A DNA stretch of 64,000 nt from a virus. This document shows positions 1 through 8,780 of this stretch, piece by piece (the stretch's first letter is position 1; every line of letters begins with the position of its first letter). The stretch lies in IMG/VR virus record IMGVR_UViG_3300035390_000014, positions 1-64,000 of that record. One strand, 5' to 3'. A program made the translations under genes and the position numbers. The notes beneath the pieces were generated by a model. That model searched no databases. It worked only from the letters and a program-made list of their open reading frames with translations, and was not told the DNA's origin.

Positions 1-118
1 GTGCTAGTCTAACATCATCAGCACATAGCACTTGGTGATCATTCCTCAAAAACATATCAACATAAGTACTTTTTCCTGAACCAGCTAATCCCATCAAAAC
101 GATTAACTGTTTTTCCAT
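1..118 (-). CDS. P-loop nucleotide/polynucleotide kinase, 5' part only (cut by window edge)
   Basis: The protein starts MEKQLIVLMGLAGSGKST, a Walker A motif directly after the first beta strand. About 15 residues later comes VLCADDVRLA, which resembles the 'sDDiR' region of T4 polynucleotide-kinase-like and AAA_33 kinases. Only the first 39 residues are inside the window, so the substrate cannot be told. The ATG at 116-118 follows a GGAG-type site (CTCC at 122-125 on the + strand) and lies just downstream of the RNA polymerase beta gene. Confidence 0.7.
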   Translation of the reverse strand, partial: MEKQLIVLMGLAGSGKSTYVDMFLRNDHQVLCADDVRLA

Positions 119-127
119 TTACTCTCC

Positions 128-3100
128 TTATCTTTTCAAACCTAATGCTGTAAGGTTTGCATTTAATAATTTAACAGACTCAGGAACAATTGAATCGACA
201 TGATCATCTTCTTCAAGTCTTCCTAAATCTGATTCCAATTGTTCTCTAATAAACTTGTTCTTAAGATCAATACAATCAGATTTAGTTGTTAGAAATTCTC
301 TTAAATTAAATTTGGCATTATGTCCAATCAATGCTGCTGTTTCCATTTCCCCACATCTTTGACCACCTTTATTTTTACGACCAGCTAAAGGTTGCAAAGT
401 CTTTCTTGCATATGATCCAATACCTCTTGCCGCTAACCTTGTCTCAGATATATGAACCATTTTAAAGAAATATCCATATCCACATGTTACTGAATTAACT
501 GGATAACTATTTGACTGAGGATCAAACACATGGTATGTAAATTGTGTATTTGTATAAGCTAATGCTTGTTTGGTCTTTTCCATATTAACTGATTCAAATG
601 GAGGTTGAATTATTGACATATTGTCTATCCATTCATCATCAATAATCAAGGGCATTTGCTCTTCAAACTGCTGATGATACCACCCAATTTCAGTATTATC
701 AATTATTTTTATATAACCAAGAACATAATCTTTCACAAGTATCTGAATTTGATCTTGAGATAATTCATGATTTATTACTGATTGATCTTCACCATGAATT
801 ATATGTTTCATTTGCTTCTTCAAATCAAATAAAGACATACCCATATGATATTCAAACAACTGACCTACATTCATTCGACCAATGGTTCCCAAAGGATTGA
901 CAATAATATCAGCATGTCTCCCATCAGGTAACATTGGCATTTTTTCATGAGGAATAATAGTAGAGATTACACCTTTGTTACCATGTCTGTTCCCAACTTT
1001 ATCCCCAATCTGAATTGGTCTAAAGAATATACCAAACATTTCAACTCTAATTCCTAATACCTCTTCACCTTTCTTTTTAAATTTTCCTGTATTACTGAAT
1101 AGATCAAGATTATTTGCCTTGATAAAAGGTTTAACCTGATCCTTCTCCAGATTTTCTTCGATGATAACTTTAATTTTTAATTCTTCATCCTGCTGTGAGT
1201 TGATAACACTTTCAACCCAATCATTATACTGAGGTATATCCACACACCATTGATTAACATATAGATTAACTTCTGTTATAATAACATCCTGTTTTGATAG
1301 AAGTTTTCTTTCTTCTTTAAATATATCAAAGAAGTCCATTTGATTATTCGGAAATTCTTTTAAAATTGCGTATGGAGTACCTTTAGCAATTCTATCTCCG
1401 ATTTTTGGTAAAGGTTTATAATCAGCATTTTTATCCAAAGATAATAACACTTTATTCATAGGGATATCAAAAGACATATCCTCAAAATGAACTGATGTAA
1501 ACAATCCTTCCTTCTGGACGCGGTCTGAGATGATAATTCCATCCTCATAATTGTATCCATAATAAACCATTACACAAGTTAAAAGGTTTTTGCCAATGTT
1601 TATACTTCCATCTTTACAAAAATTACTTTCTGCTAAGATTTCACCAGCTTTAAATTTATCACCTTGCTTCACATATATATTAAATACATCAAGATTTGAT
1701 ATATAAATTTTTCTATATGTGATATTAAATATTTCAATTGTCTTATCATCATATAAAGCTATTATATAATTACTATCAAGATGTATAACCTTTCCTGATT
1801 TTTTAGCAATTTTTACAAACTGAGTATACTTTGTATATAAATTTTCACAACCTGATTTAATCATAGGTTTGTCAAAATTTTGTAACATAATTGCCTGTCT
1901 CATTTGAGACGACGCCATTTGCAACCTAGTCTGATCATCATGTTCAAGGAATGGAACCATAGATACAGGAATTGAAATTGGTTGCTTTTCAAGAAATTCA
2001 TCAGTAAATCTTAAATTTTCATCCAGTGGAACATTTGGAATAAGATTTTGAAGAACTCCGCAGTTATCTCTATCTGGTGTATCAACAGGACATATTCTAC
2101 CAAACATACTTGGCATAATATCTCTTAAATGCTCAGGAACATTCTGTCTATTAAACCCACCAGGTCCAACCAAGCTTGTTCTGCTTAACTTAGTTGCTTC
2201 ATCAATAGGATTAATAGCAAAATCAAACTGAACAATATCTGATACATTACATTCGGATAATATTTGAGTTGAATTAACATTGAATTTTGGTTGTCTTGCT
2301 GTTCTATTGGACATACACATATCAAATACTGCTTTAGATATCTTTGCTAATACTACATATTCAAGACATCTAATTCTTTTATTCTTCAGATCAGTATCAT
2401 CAAGATCACCACCATTCAATGTATAAACAATTTCATCAATAATATTATCGGTTTGAAAGAATATTGTTGAAATAGGATCAACTTTCAATATTAAGTCAAG
2501 GGAATATATAATATCTTCACCCTTAACTCTAGCATTAAATTTTGAATAATTTCTTCCTATTTCTTTTATAATATCATCTTGAGTTAACCCTCTTGATTCA
2601 TCATAAAAACATTTTAAATCATAAATCAACTTTTCATACAAAGTTGATTCCGGTGTCATAATTGGCGCATCTACCATATCAGATAAACCAAATTTTTCAT
2701 TCATAACCTCAATCCCATAATAACCAAACATAATTAGAAATAATGGAACTTTTCTTCCTAAGATGCTAATATAAACATAAGGAGATTCTTTCTGAGGAAA
2801 TATCATAAGAGTTGCAACATTAGTTCTAATCTTGATACTCTTTCCTCTTGTAACAACAGGGATATCAAACAACTGAAATAGAGGTATTTTCTTCCTTCCA
2901 TTTATAACTATGTAATTGTCATCTACTAATGCCGGAATTTGCATAGATAAATCTATCTTTGCAGTTCCTTTTTGAAACCTGATTATCAAATTCTTTTTTA
3001 AGGTTTTACTTATCTCTCCGTTAGAAAATCTGGGTTCTTTTAATCTAAATTCCATCAATTCAAACCCTAATTCTTCTGCTGGGATCAGTATCTTTCTTAC

Positions 3101-3190
3101 GTTCTCCAAAAGAGCTGCATACTCTTGCTGTCGAATATTAAAGATATGATTATTTCCGCCAACTTTATATATCGGATTTTCTATAGCCAA
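128..3190 (-). CDS. Multisubunit RNA polymerase beta subunit (first phage RNAP)
   Basis: Phage homologue of bacterial RpoB, 1020 aa against about 1340 in E. coli. Conserved blocks occur in the expected order: RICPVDTPDRDNCGVL (bacterial RICPIETPEGPNIG) near residue 365, GYNYEDGIIISDR near 550, GDKVGNRHGNKGVIS near 730, VNPLGTIGRMNVGQ near 770, and GRKNKGGQRCGEMET near 940. The lysines and histidine of the active-site block NRHGNKG are kept. The start is TTG, placed by an AAAGGAG site nine bases upstream. It follows the beta-prime gene by 15 bp, so both should be co-transcribed. A second beta homologue is at 36870-40961, so this phage encodes two polymerases. Its distance from structural genes suggests a non-virion, middle/late-transcribing enzyme like the phiKZ nvRNAP (inference). 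Confidence 0.95.
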   Translation of the reverse strand: MAIENPIYKVGGNNHIFNIRQQEYAALLENVRKILIPAEELGFELMEFRLKEPRFSNGEISKTLKKNLIIRFQKGTAKIDLSMQIPALVDDNYIVINGRKKIPLFQLFDIPVVTRGKSIKIRTNVATLMIFPQKESPYVYISILGRKVPLFLIMFGYYGIEVMNEKFGLSDMVDAPIMTPESTLYEKLIYDLKCFYDESRGLTQDDIIKEIGRNYSKFNARVKGEDIIYSLDLILKVDPISTIFFQTDNIIDEIVYTLNGGDLDDTDLKNKRIRCLEYVVLAKISKAVFDMCMSNRTARQPKFNVNSTQILSECNVSDIVQFDFAINPIDEATKLSRTSLVGPGGFNRQNVPEHLRDIMPSMFGRICPVDTPDRDNCGVLQNLIPNVPLDENLRFTDEFLEKQPISIPVSMVPFLEHDDQTRLQMASSQMRQAIMLQNFDKPMIKSGCENLYTKYTQFVKIAKKSGKVIHLDSNYIIALYDDKTIEIFNITYRKIYISNLDVFNIYVKQGDKFKAGEILAESNFCKDGSINIGKNLLTCVMVYYGYNYEDGIIISDRVQKEGLFTSVHFEDMSFDIPMNKVLLSLDKNADYKPLPKIGDRIAKGTPYAILKEFPNNQMDFFDIFKEERKLLSKQDVIITEVNLYVNQWCVDIPQYNDWVESVINSQQDEELKIKVIIEENLEKDQVKPFIKANNLDLFSNTGKFKKKGEEVLGIRVEMFGIFFRPIQIGDKVGNRHGNKGVISTIIPHEKMPMLPDGRHADIIVNPLGTIGRMNVGQLFEYHMGMSLFDLKKQMKHIIHGEDQSVINHELSQDQIQILVKDYVLGYIKIIDNTEIGWYHQQFEEQMPLIIDDEWIDNMSIIQPPFESVNMEKTKQALAYTNTQFTYHVFDPQSNSYPVNSVTCGYGYFFKMVHISETRLAARGIGSYARKTLQPLAGRKNKGGQRCGEMETAALIGHNAKFNLREFLTTKSDCIDLKNKFIREQLESDLGRLEEDDHVDSIVPESVKLLNANLTALGLKR

Positions 3191-3205
3191 AATGTTGTTC
3201 TCCTT

Positions 3206-5920
3206 TTAAATTTCTTCGCCGCATAAGATTTTATCCATAACTCCATGATATAAACCAGAATCAAGGACACCACGTATGATATGTTTCTTTGGATTTGAAA
3301 ATGCTAAACCCATCAACCAGCTTTCATTTGAGGGCACAGTTTGAACAGATAGGTATTTAGGAACTACATTTTCTCGACCCTCAACCAATCTCCATTTTTT
3401 ATTATTATACCACATCAATTGAGATACAACACATTCAAAATGTACATGATGAATTGTTCTACTAAGGTTATAACAAGTGTACAACTTGGCAACCAATTCT
3501 TCTGGTTTAGTTCCTTTAGGAAATTTATGCAAAAGTTTAGACACTGTTGATAAATCAGCAACAATATCATGCTGTTTCATATCCTCACCTTCACTTTCCT
3601 TATCCAAAACAGCAACACCAGATGTATGAAATGTACGTAAAACCAACTGAGTATTACATTCTCCAAGACTCTGAGCTGCAATAACTCCAACAAACTCAGA
3701 ATCCAACATCTCATACAATTCCCCATAACATTTGGTGCATATTTTAGGGTTCTTACAATATATTGGACTTCTAACTTCAACAATCTTTCCTACATAACCA
3801 AGATAGTTATACTCGGTCATTTTAATCAGAGTACCATCTTCTTTAAACCATTTTCCAATTAACATCTTTGCTTTCTTTTCATCATCAACAAATACAGAAA
3901 GTAAATCAGTTGTTCCACAATCCTCAGTGTCTTTATCAATTTGAAGATTAGCACAAGTGAATATTAATTTTCTTGAAAGGTATCCAGATGTTCCTGTGTT
4001 CAAAGCAACATCAAGTAACCCCTTTCTAGAACCATTGGTAGAATCAAAGAACTCTCTTGGTGTTAACCCATTGATAAAACTATGTTTAATGGGTCTTTCA
4101 ATAATCTCACCTCTAAAGTTTGAAATAAAACCTCTGGTTAAAACTATCTGTCTTACCTGATCCCAACTCCCTCTAGCACCAGATTCTATCATGTATGCGT
4201 ATTTAAAATGATCTCTAAGATACTGAGTTGTTTCTTCCTTAGATACCATATCAAGTTGTTCTCTAATATCATCGCCTTCATACAATGAATCTCTTTTCTC
4301 AAGTGACCCTTCAATGAAACAATCATCTAGTGCAAGAGTTGCCCCAAATAATGTTGAATATTTAAATCCAAGAAATTTAATTTTATCGAGAACAGCAGCA
4401 GTAATTTCATTTGAATATCTATTATTAACATCAGTTAAATAGTAATTAATTTCTTTACCACCAACTTCTTCATCAATTATATGATAGTCAGATGGAAAAC
4501 AATCATTCAATAACTTTCTATCAGCTTTAATTGTTGTCCCTTTATATTCAACATCATACTGTAGATCAGGAAATATTTTATGAGTAACAGCATAGATACC
4601 CAATATAACATCCTGACTTGGTGTAGTTGACAAACTTCCATTAGAAGGATTGGTAAGATTTCTTATAACCAACAATCTATCCAACACTTCTTGCTTTGCT
4701 TCTTCACTGATTGGAACATAAACAGCCATCTGATCCCCATCAAAATCTGCATTAAATGGAGGGCATGACAATGGATGTAGTTTAATAACTTTTTCTAAAG
4801 TAACTTTGGTTTTATATCCCAAAAGACTTAATCTATGTAATGAAGGCTGTCTGTTTAAAATACATACCTCATTTACAGCAATCTCTTCACATATATTAAA
4901 AAGAATTGGGTTGCCAACTTCAATACAATTATCAATAAAATCAATTGAATCATTAATTTTCTTAAATCTTCCAATCTCAATAATTTTCTTTGCGATTTTC
5001 AATTTAAATAATTCAAGAAACATCAAATAAGGTAATGCACAATATTCCATTTCTAATGTAGGATCAGGAACAATTACTGCTCTACCAGAAAAATCAATTC
5101 GTTTACCTAAAATATTACCACGAATCAATCCTTCTTTTTTAGACATTTTCTCAAGAATATAAGCATACAACTCTTGAATATCTTTTTGAAGCTGTCTGTA
5201 ATAATTGTAATATAAATTTCTATCAACTCTTATATCACATGGAGTTTCTCTCATTGCTTCTTTTTTAGTAAGTATTTGAGTATAGTATCTATTAATTTTA
5301 TCCGAAGATACTTGTCCTTTCTTACTAACTTTCTTTGATGCAGGCCTTAAATCAGGAGGTAATACAATAACCTGACCGATTATTAATTGATCTATATTTT
5401 CTTTAACAACTTCCCAAGAAGTATTTCCTATACCCAAACCATAATCAGCTAAATCTTCAATTAATATTTTAATTGCTTCAGTACCGACTAAAGCATTTCT
5501 ATCAATATTTTCAGGGTCTTGTTTTTCAACCCTCCATGATTCTTCTTCATCATCATATACTAAAATACTGTTTTCATCTTTCATCAATTGATCCAATGCA
5601 GTCTTTACTTGACGACCACCAAGATCAATTACAAGATCATAAAACAATGGGTTCACAACCGGGATTGGTAGAATAATTTTAGCAAATCTTTTTCTTCTCT
5701 CATTGCTATTAACAACATCAACTCCACAATCTGCACAGGTTCCACCAGAACCTGATATACCCCAATAGGTTCCACATTGACAAGTATAATTCTTTTCTGG
5801 ACCAAATATCTGCTCAGAAAATAATCCTGTCGCATGAGGCAACTTCTTGTCGTAGATCTTAGTTGTTGTGATTTCTTTTAAGTCTTCACAAAACTCGTCA
5901 AAATTTAATAATGTAGGCAT
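3206..5920 (-). CDS. Multisubunit RNA polymerase beta-prime subunit, single chain (first phage RNAP)
   Basis: RpoC homologue of 904 aa (E. coli about 1407). It keeps an N-terminal zinc ribbon (C47, C49, C62, C65 in CQCGTYWGISGSGGTCADCG), GKRIDFSGRAVIVPDP, the switch region RQPSLHRLSLLGY, and the Mg-binding loop FNADFDGDQMAVY near residue 392 with all three aspartates. It also has GARGSWDQVRQ and the trigger-loop/bridge-helix block LGECNTQLVLRTFHTSG near 763. After the trigger loop a shortened C-terminus still resembles the beta-prime C-terminal segment, so the chain is unsplit. That differs from the second polymerase and from phiKZ. The long bacterial insertion between trigger loop and C-terminus is missing. 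Its ATG has an AAAGGAT site. Confidence 0.95.
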   Translation of the reverse strand: MPTLLNFDEFCEDLKEITTTKIYDKKLPHATGLFSEQIFGPEKNYTCQCGTYWGISGSGGTCADCGVDVVNSNERRKRFAKIILPIPVVNPLFYDLVIDLGGRQVKTALDQLMKDENSILVYDDEEESWRVEKQDPENIDRNALVGTEAIKILIEDLADYGLGIGNTSWEVVKENIDQLIIGQVIVLPPDLRPASKKVSKKGQVSSDKINRYYTQILTKKEAMRETPCDIRVDRNLYYNYYRQLQKDIQELYAYILEKMSKKEGLIRGNILGKRIDFSGRAVIVPDPTLEMEYCALPYLMFLELFKLKIAKKIIEIGRFKKINDSIDFIDNCIEVGNPILFNICEEIAVNEVCILNRQPSLHRLSLLGYKTKVTLEKVIKLHPLSCPPFNADFDGDQMAVYVPISEEAKQEVLDRLLVIRNLTNPSNGSLSTTPSQDVILGIYAVTHKIFPDLQYDVEYKGTTIKADRKLLNDCFPSDYHIIDEEVGGKEINYYLTDVNNRYSNEITAAVLDKIKFLGFKYSTLFGATLALDDCFIEGSLEKRDSLYEGDDIREQLDMVSKEETTQYLRDHFKYAYMIESGARGSWDQVRQIVLTRGFISNFRGEIIERPIKHSFINGLTPREFFDSTNGSRKGLLDVALNTGTSGYLSRKLIFTCANLQIDKDTEDCGTTDLLSVFVDDEKKAKMLIGKWFKEDGTLIKMTEYNYLGYVGKIVEVRSPIYCKNPKICTKCYGELYEMLDSEFVGVIAAQSLGECNTQLVLRTFHTSGVAVLDKESEGEDMKQHDIVADLSTVSKLLHKFPKGTKPEELVAKLYTCYNLSRTIHHVHFECVVSQLMWYNNKKWRLVEGRENVVPKYLSVQTVPSNESWLMGLAFSNPKKHIIRGVLDSGLYHGVMDKILCGEEI

Positions 5921-5931
5921 TATTAATCCTT

Positions 5932-6291
5932 TTATTTAAAGGTTTTAATTACATACTCAGATATTGCAACTAAATGTGTCTTGATCTCCTTTGAAATTGA
6001 TAGTTTGAAATTAGGCATTAGCGCCAACATTGTTTGCCCAACTAGGTCTTTAAGGTCTTCTCCTTTAATAGATTCTTTAACTTCTTGGTTAAGTTCATGT
6101 ATATCATTTTCAAAAGTTTCTGTATTATCTTCAACATTAACTAGTCTATCATTTATGTCTTTAACATTTTTTTCTGTTTTAAGACACATATTTTTATAAG
6201 ATTCTATAGTTGGAAGAATTCTCATAATCTCCAATCTCTTATCAATCAATCCAATAAGTTCAATCTCCATCTCTTTACTAAATATAGCCAT
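5932..6291 (-). CDS. Coiled-coil hypothetical protein
   Basis: 119 aa, not recognised. The middle (residues about 30-85) is rich in E/K/N/D with heptad-like leucine, isoleucine and valine spacing, suggesting a coiled coil; the ends look helical. The start codon overlaps the stop of the E2-like gene upstream (TAATG) and the gene ends 11 bp before the polymerase beta-prime start, so it may be translated with either. It could be an accessory subunit of the polymerase or of the Ubl cassette; nothing in the sequence decides. Confidence 0.7.
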   Translation of the reverse strand: MAIFSKEMEIELIGLIDKRLEIMRILPTIESYKNMCLKTEKNVKDINDRLVNVEDNTETFENDIHELNQEVKESIKGEDLKDLVGQTMLALMPNFKLSISKEIKTHLVAISEYVIKTFK

Positions 6292-6761
6292 TATATAATC
6301 TCCCTTGGTAATGGTGGCGATGTTTTTAAATGTTCACGTAATGGATAATGATGTGGATCATCCAATCCCCATTGAGATATCATATATTTTATATACTTAT
6401 TTGAATAAAATTTATAATTTGGCACACTGGAAGGATCATTCTGGTATTTTTCCATTAACTTATTGCTTATCAATTTTGTTCCTATAATACTATTTCCAGT
6501 ACAAAACCTAGAAAATTTAGGTGGGTTATTTATATCTATATTTTTTTCTCCTTCCCACCCCCAAGCATTTGGATGAAAACTATCTGCAATTATTATATCT
6601 TCTATAATATTATCCAATAAATTATTTACTATAACATAATACCTTTTTACATTATAGCTTGGATGATAATAAGTTATATCATAAGAGGTATGTTTAAATA
6701 TAATATTTTTTGGTATCACACCACCTTTTGATACATAATATTTTTTACCTTCTATCATCAC
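6291..6761 (-). CDS. E2-like (UBC-fold) candidate protein
   Basis: 156 aa. A beta-rich first half (YYVSKGG, ITYYHPSYNVKRYYVIVNN) leads into H63-P64-N65 and then C87 in RFCTGN. An HPN followed by a 'C-x-G' cysteine is the arrangement of UBC-fold E2 enzymes (HPN ... active-site Cys), and FCTGN resembles the CLGS/CLGN motif of bacterial E2-like proteins. The spacing between HPN and Cys is longer than in eukaryotic E2s. The gene lies 8 bp downstream of an E1-like gene inside a cassette with Ubl and JAB genes, which is the main support. Function is inferred from motif and context only; H63 and C87 would be the key residues. Confidence 0.5.
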   Translation of the reverse strand: MMIEGKKYYVSKGGVIPKNIIFKHTSYDITYYHPSYNVKRYYVIVNNLLDNIIEDIIIADSFHPNAWGWEGEKNIDINNPPKFSRFCTGNSIIGTKLISNKLMEKYQNDPSSVPNYKFYSNKYIKYMISQWGLDDPHHYPLREHLKTSPPLPREII

Positions 6762-6769
6762 CCACTCCT

Positions 6770-7657
6770 TTATGCTGCTCCAGTATCAGGCAGTAATTCT
6801 AAATAAACTTGACTTGGATTTTCATCATTAACTTTAATTGTATAATATTCATTTAAAGGAACAATAGTACATACAATTTCAGATAATATTTTTACAGCAT
6901 TATTATAATGATCAATTTCATTTTTCTTTATGCATTGAATATTTCCTCCTACACATCCTTCTTGTCCAACAATAACTATCAAATCCTTAGTTTTATTAAG
7001 TTTAGTAATTTGAGGCAATGTTTCATGAAGATTTCTAATCTTATTATCACCTTTACAATATTCAAGAACCATATCAGGTTTATTATCAAATAATTCAATA
7101 GCTTTATTGGCTTGTTTCTTAACCAAATCAATTTCAGCTTGAAAAACTAATTGTCTTTCCATAAAATCAGTTAATATTTTTTTATCAATATATTGAGAAG
7201 CAATTGAAGATGCTATGGTTAATTCTGATAATGATAAATTATGTGAATATCTACCTGTTTGTTTAAATACAACTTTATGATATTTTTCACAGTCAATGAC
7301 TAATGTTTTATATGAAATATAAAATCTAACATCAATTTCACCACCACGACTGCAAATTTCATCTCTACAATCAACAATCAATTCACTTTCAGGAAGCCAA
7401 ATCTTTCCTTCTATATATTCAATAGGAAAGATTTTAGTTTTAATTAATGAGTTATTGTTATATATAATACGACTCATTGCCTCAACTTTAAACTTACCGA
7501 TATCATCTCTCTTATAAATAGAATTGCCAATATTTTTTGTTTCTATTATATCAGGGTCAATTAATATTAAATTTTCAATTCCTTTCATTTTAGAAATGTT
7601 ATCAGCAAAGAATCCTCCGAGTGATCCCAAACCAATTATTACGATGCTTTTATACAT
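6770..7657 (-). CDS. ThiF/E1-like adenylating enzyme (second E1-like protein)
   Basis: 295 aa. It begins with a Rossmann ATP-binding loop IIGLGSLGG (residues 8-15), followed by IDPDIIETKNIGNSIY (D34, D36, N42, N45) and K55 in GKFKVEA, the usual ThiF/MoeB/E1 adenylation arrangement. DCRDE at 96-100 matches the strand after which E1s place 'D.D' contacts. No clear CxxC zinc pairs and no obvious catalytic-Cys loop like the one in the other E1-like protein; cysteines are at 97, 102 and 123, with more in the C-terminal third. It sits between the E2-like gene and a helical protein. It may activate a Ubl C-terminus by adenylation without an E1 thioester (inference). The C-terminus ends LLPDTGAA. Confidence 0.8.
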   Translation of the reverse strand: MYKSIVIIGLGSLGGFFADNISKMKGIENLILIDPDIIETKNIGNSIYKRDDIGKFKVEAMSRIIYNNNSLIKTKIFPIEYIEGKIWLPESELIVDCRDEICSRGGEIDVRFYISYKTLVIDCEKYHKVVFKQTGRYSHNLSLSELTIASSIASQYIDKKILTDFMERQLVFQAEIDLVKKQANKAIELFDNKPDMVLEYCKGDNKIRNLHETLPQITKLNKTKDLIVIVGQEGCVGGNIQCIKKNEIDHYNNAVKILSEIVCTIVPLNEYYTIKVNDENPSQVYLELLPDTGAA

Positions 7658-7711
7658 TTCATTTTTAATCCTTTATGTTATAATAGTTTGTTTCTTAAAT
7701 CAATAATTACT

Positions 7712-8131
7712 TTATTCATTTATATATTCATTTATTTTTTGTAATGTATAATGCAACGAATGAATCTGTTTCATTATAGTTTGAGCTTTACCATAAATAG
7801 TTGGATCAGTTTCTTTGATAAGATTATGCATCAAATGAGAAAGTTTATGAGGTTTTAATTTATTATAAAGTTTATTCATCCCTGCAGTTAATTCACATGC
7901 AACAGTCTCATATTCAATAACATTTGGCGTATTTTGAATAAGTCTATGTGTCAAGAATAATAAATCATTAATATTATCCTCTTCCAAATGTGTAGAAGCT
8001 AAATATAAATCATTTTCATGTTTGTCTTGTAATTCTTTCAAATCAATTTTTATTAATTTAACTGGATTGCCCTCAATTTCAGCGATATAATAATCTTTTT
8101 CATCTTTTAATATTTTAATTTTCTGTTCCAT
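7712..8131 (-). CDS. Helical hypothetical protein in the Ubl cassette
   Basis: 139 aa, not recognised. A short beta-like N-terminus (KILKDEKDYYIAEIEGNPVKLIKI) is followed by a predicted all-helical body with one cysteine (YETVACELTAG). It has an AAAAGGAG site and follows the Ubl gene across a hairpin. Its place between the Ubl and the second E1/E2 pair suggests a part in the cassette, but no motif supports a function. Confidence 0.7.
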   Translation of the reverse strand: MEQKIKILKDEKDYYIAEIEGNPVKLIKIDLKELQDKHENDLYLASTHLEEDNINDLLFLTHRLIQNTPNVIEYETVACELTAGMNKLYNKLKPHKLSHLMHNLIKETDPTIYGKAQTIMKQIHSLHYTLQKINEYINE

Positions 8132-8144
8132 TATATCTCCTTTT

Positions 8145-8180
8145 AAATAAGGGGTAAGAATTAATCCCTACCCCTTATTT
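8145..8180 (-). terminator. Hairpin after the Ubl gene (attenuator/terminator or processing site)
   Basis: A perfect 12-bp inverted repeat, AAATAAGGGGTA (8145-8156) against its complement at 8169-8180, with a 12-base loop. It fills most of the 65-bp gap between the Ubl stop and the next start. In the minus-strand RNA the 3' arm ends in UUAUUU rather than a long U-run, so termination may be partial; this would make the Ubl transcript more abundant than the downstream E1/E2 genes (inference). Confidence 0.6.
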
Positions 8181-8196
8181 TAATCAAATACTAATA

Positions 8197-8748
8197 CTAT
8201 CCTTTGGAACCAGCAGGTTTGATGAACTCAAGAACATCGCCTTCTTTAAGAACATAAGAAGAATCGATCTTGTTTCCAGAAACCTGACCCTCAGCAAGTC
8301 TATCAATATTCAGAACTTCCTTGAGGAATTCCTGAACTGCTCCAACTGTTTTACCCTGAACAGGAAAGTCAGCAGAGTTGGCACCACAAGAAACCTGAAT
8401 GGTTGTTGTGGTTTTGTCGCCTTTCTTTGCAGAAGGTTTAGTTAGAACACTTGACATTTTAAACTGAGCTGCAGTTACAGGTGCAGGAGGTTTAGAAGCC
8501 ACAGTTTGAGCAAGTTTCTGAGTATGGCTCATCCCAGGTTTAGTTGCAACAGGTTTAGTTGCAACAGGTTTAGACACAGATGCAGGACCATCAGCAGTAG
8601 CGGCAGAAGCAGCAAGAATTGCTTTAATTGTAATGTCTTTGGTCTTTTTGGAAAAACCAACAATTTTACGTGCTCTAACGATAGTTCTCAGTTCAGCAAC
8701 GGTCATGTCATTCAGAGTGTCATAAGTTTCGATTGTAGAATTAGTCAT
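8197..8748 (-). CDS. Ubiquitin-like protein with N-terminal SAP-like domain
   Basis: 183 aa in three parts. Residues about 13-48 (MTVAELRTIVRARKIVGFSK...) look like a SAP/LEM-type helix-extended-helix that often binds nucleic acid. Residues about 49-112 are a low-complexity A/K/P/T linker with a repeated VATKP. Residues about 113-183 form a small beta-grasp-like domain (TTTTIQVSCGANSADFPVQG, then a helix AVQEFLKEVL, then YVLKEGDVLEFIKP) ending in G-S-K-G. The fold pattern and C-terminal glycine match ubiquitin-like/ThiS/MoaD proteins, and the ending resembles PRTRC-type Ubl 'protein C' (from memory, not searched). It sits directly downstream of an E1 and a JAB gene. The last glycine could be used directly, or a terminal residue could be trimmed by the JAB peptidase. 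Confidence 0.75.
   Translation of the reverse strand: MTNSTIETYDTLNDMTVAELRTIVRARKIVGFSKKTKDITIKAILAASAATADGPASVSKPVATKPVATKPGMSHTQKLAQTVASKPPAPVTAAQFKMSSVLTKPSAKKGDKTTTTIQVSCGANSADFPVQGKTVGAVQEFLKEVLNIDRLAEGQVSGNKIDSSYVLKEGDVLEFIKPAGSKG
8536..8565. repeat. Two tandem 15-bp units in the Ubl linker
   Basis: AGGTTTAGTTGCAAC occurs twice back to back (8536-8550 and 8551-8565). It encodes the repeated VATKP of the linker between the SAP-like and Ubl domains. Such a repeat can expand or contract and change linker length without affecting the frame. Confidence 0.85.
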
Positions 8749-8780
8749 TTTTAGTTCTCCTAATGTTTAATAAATTTAAT

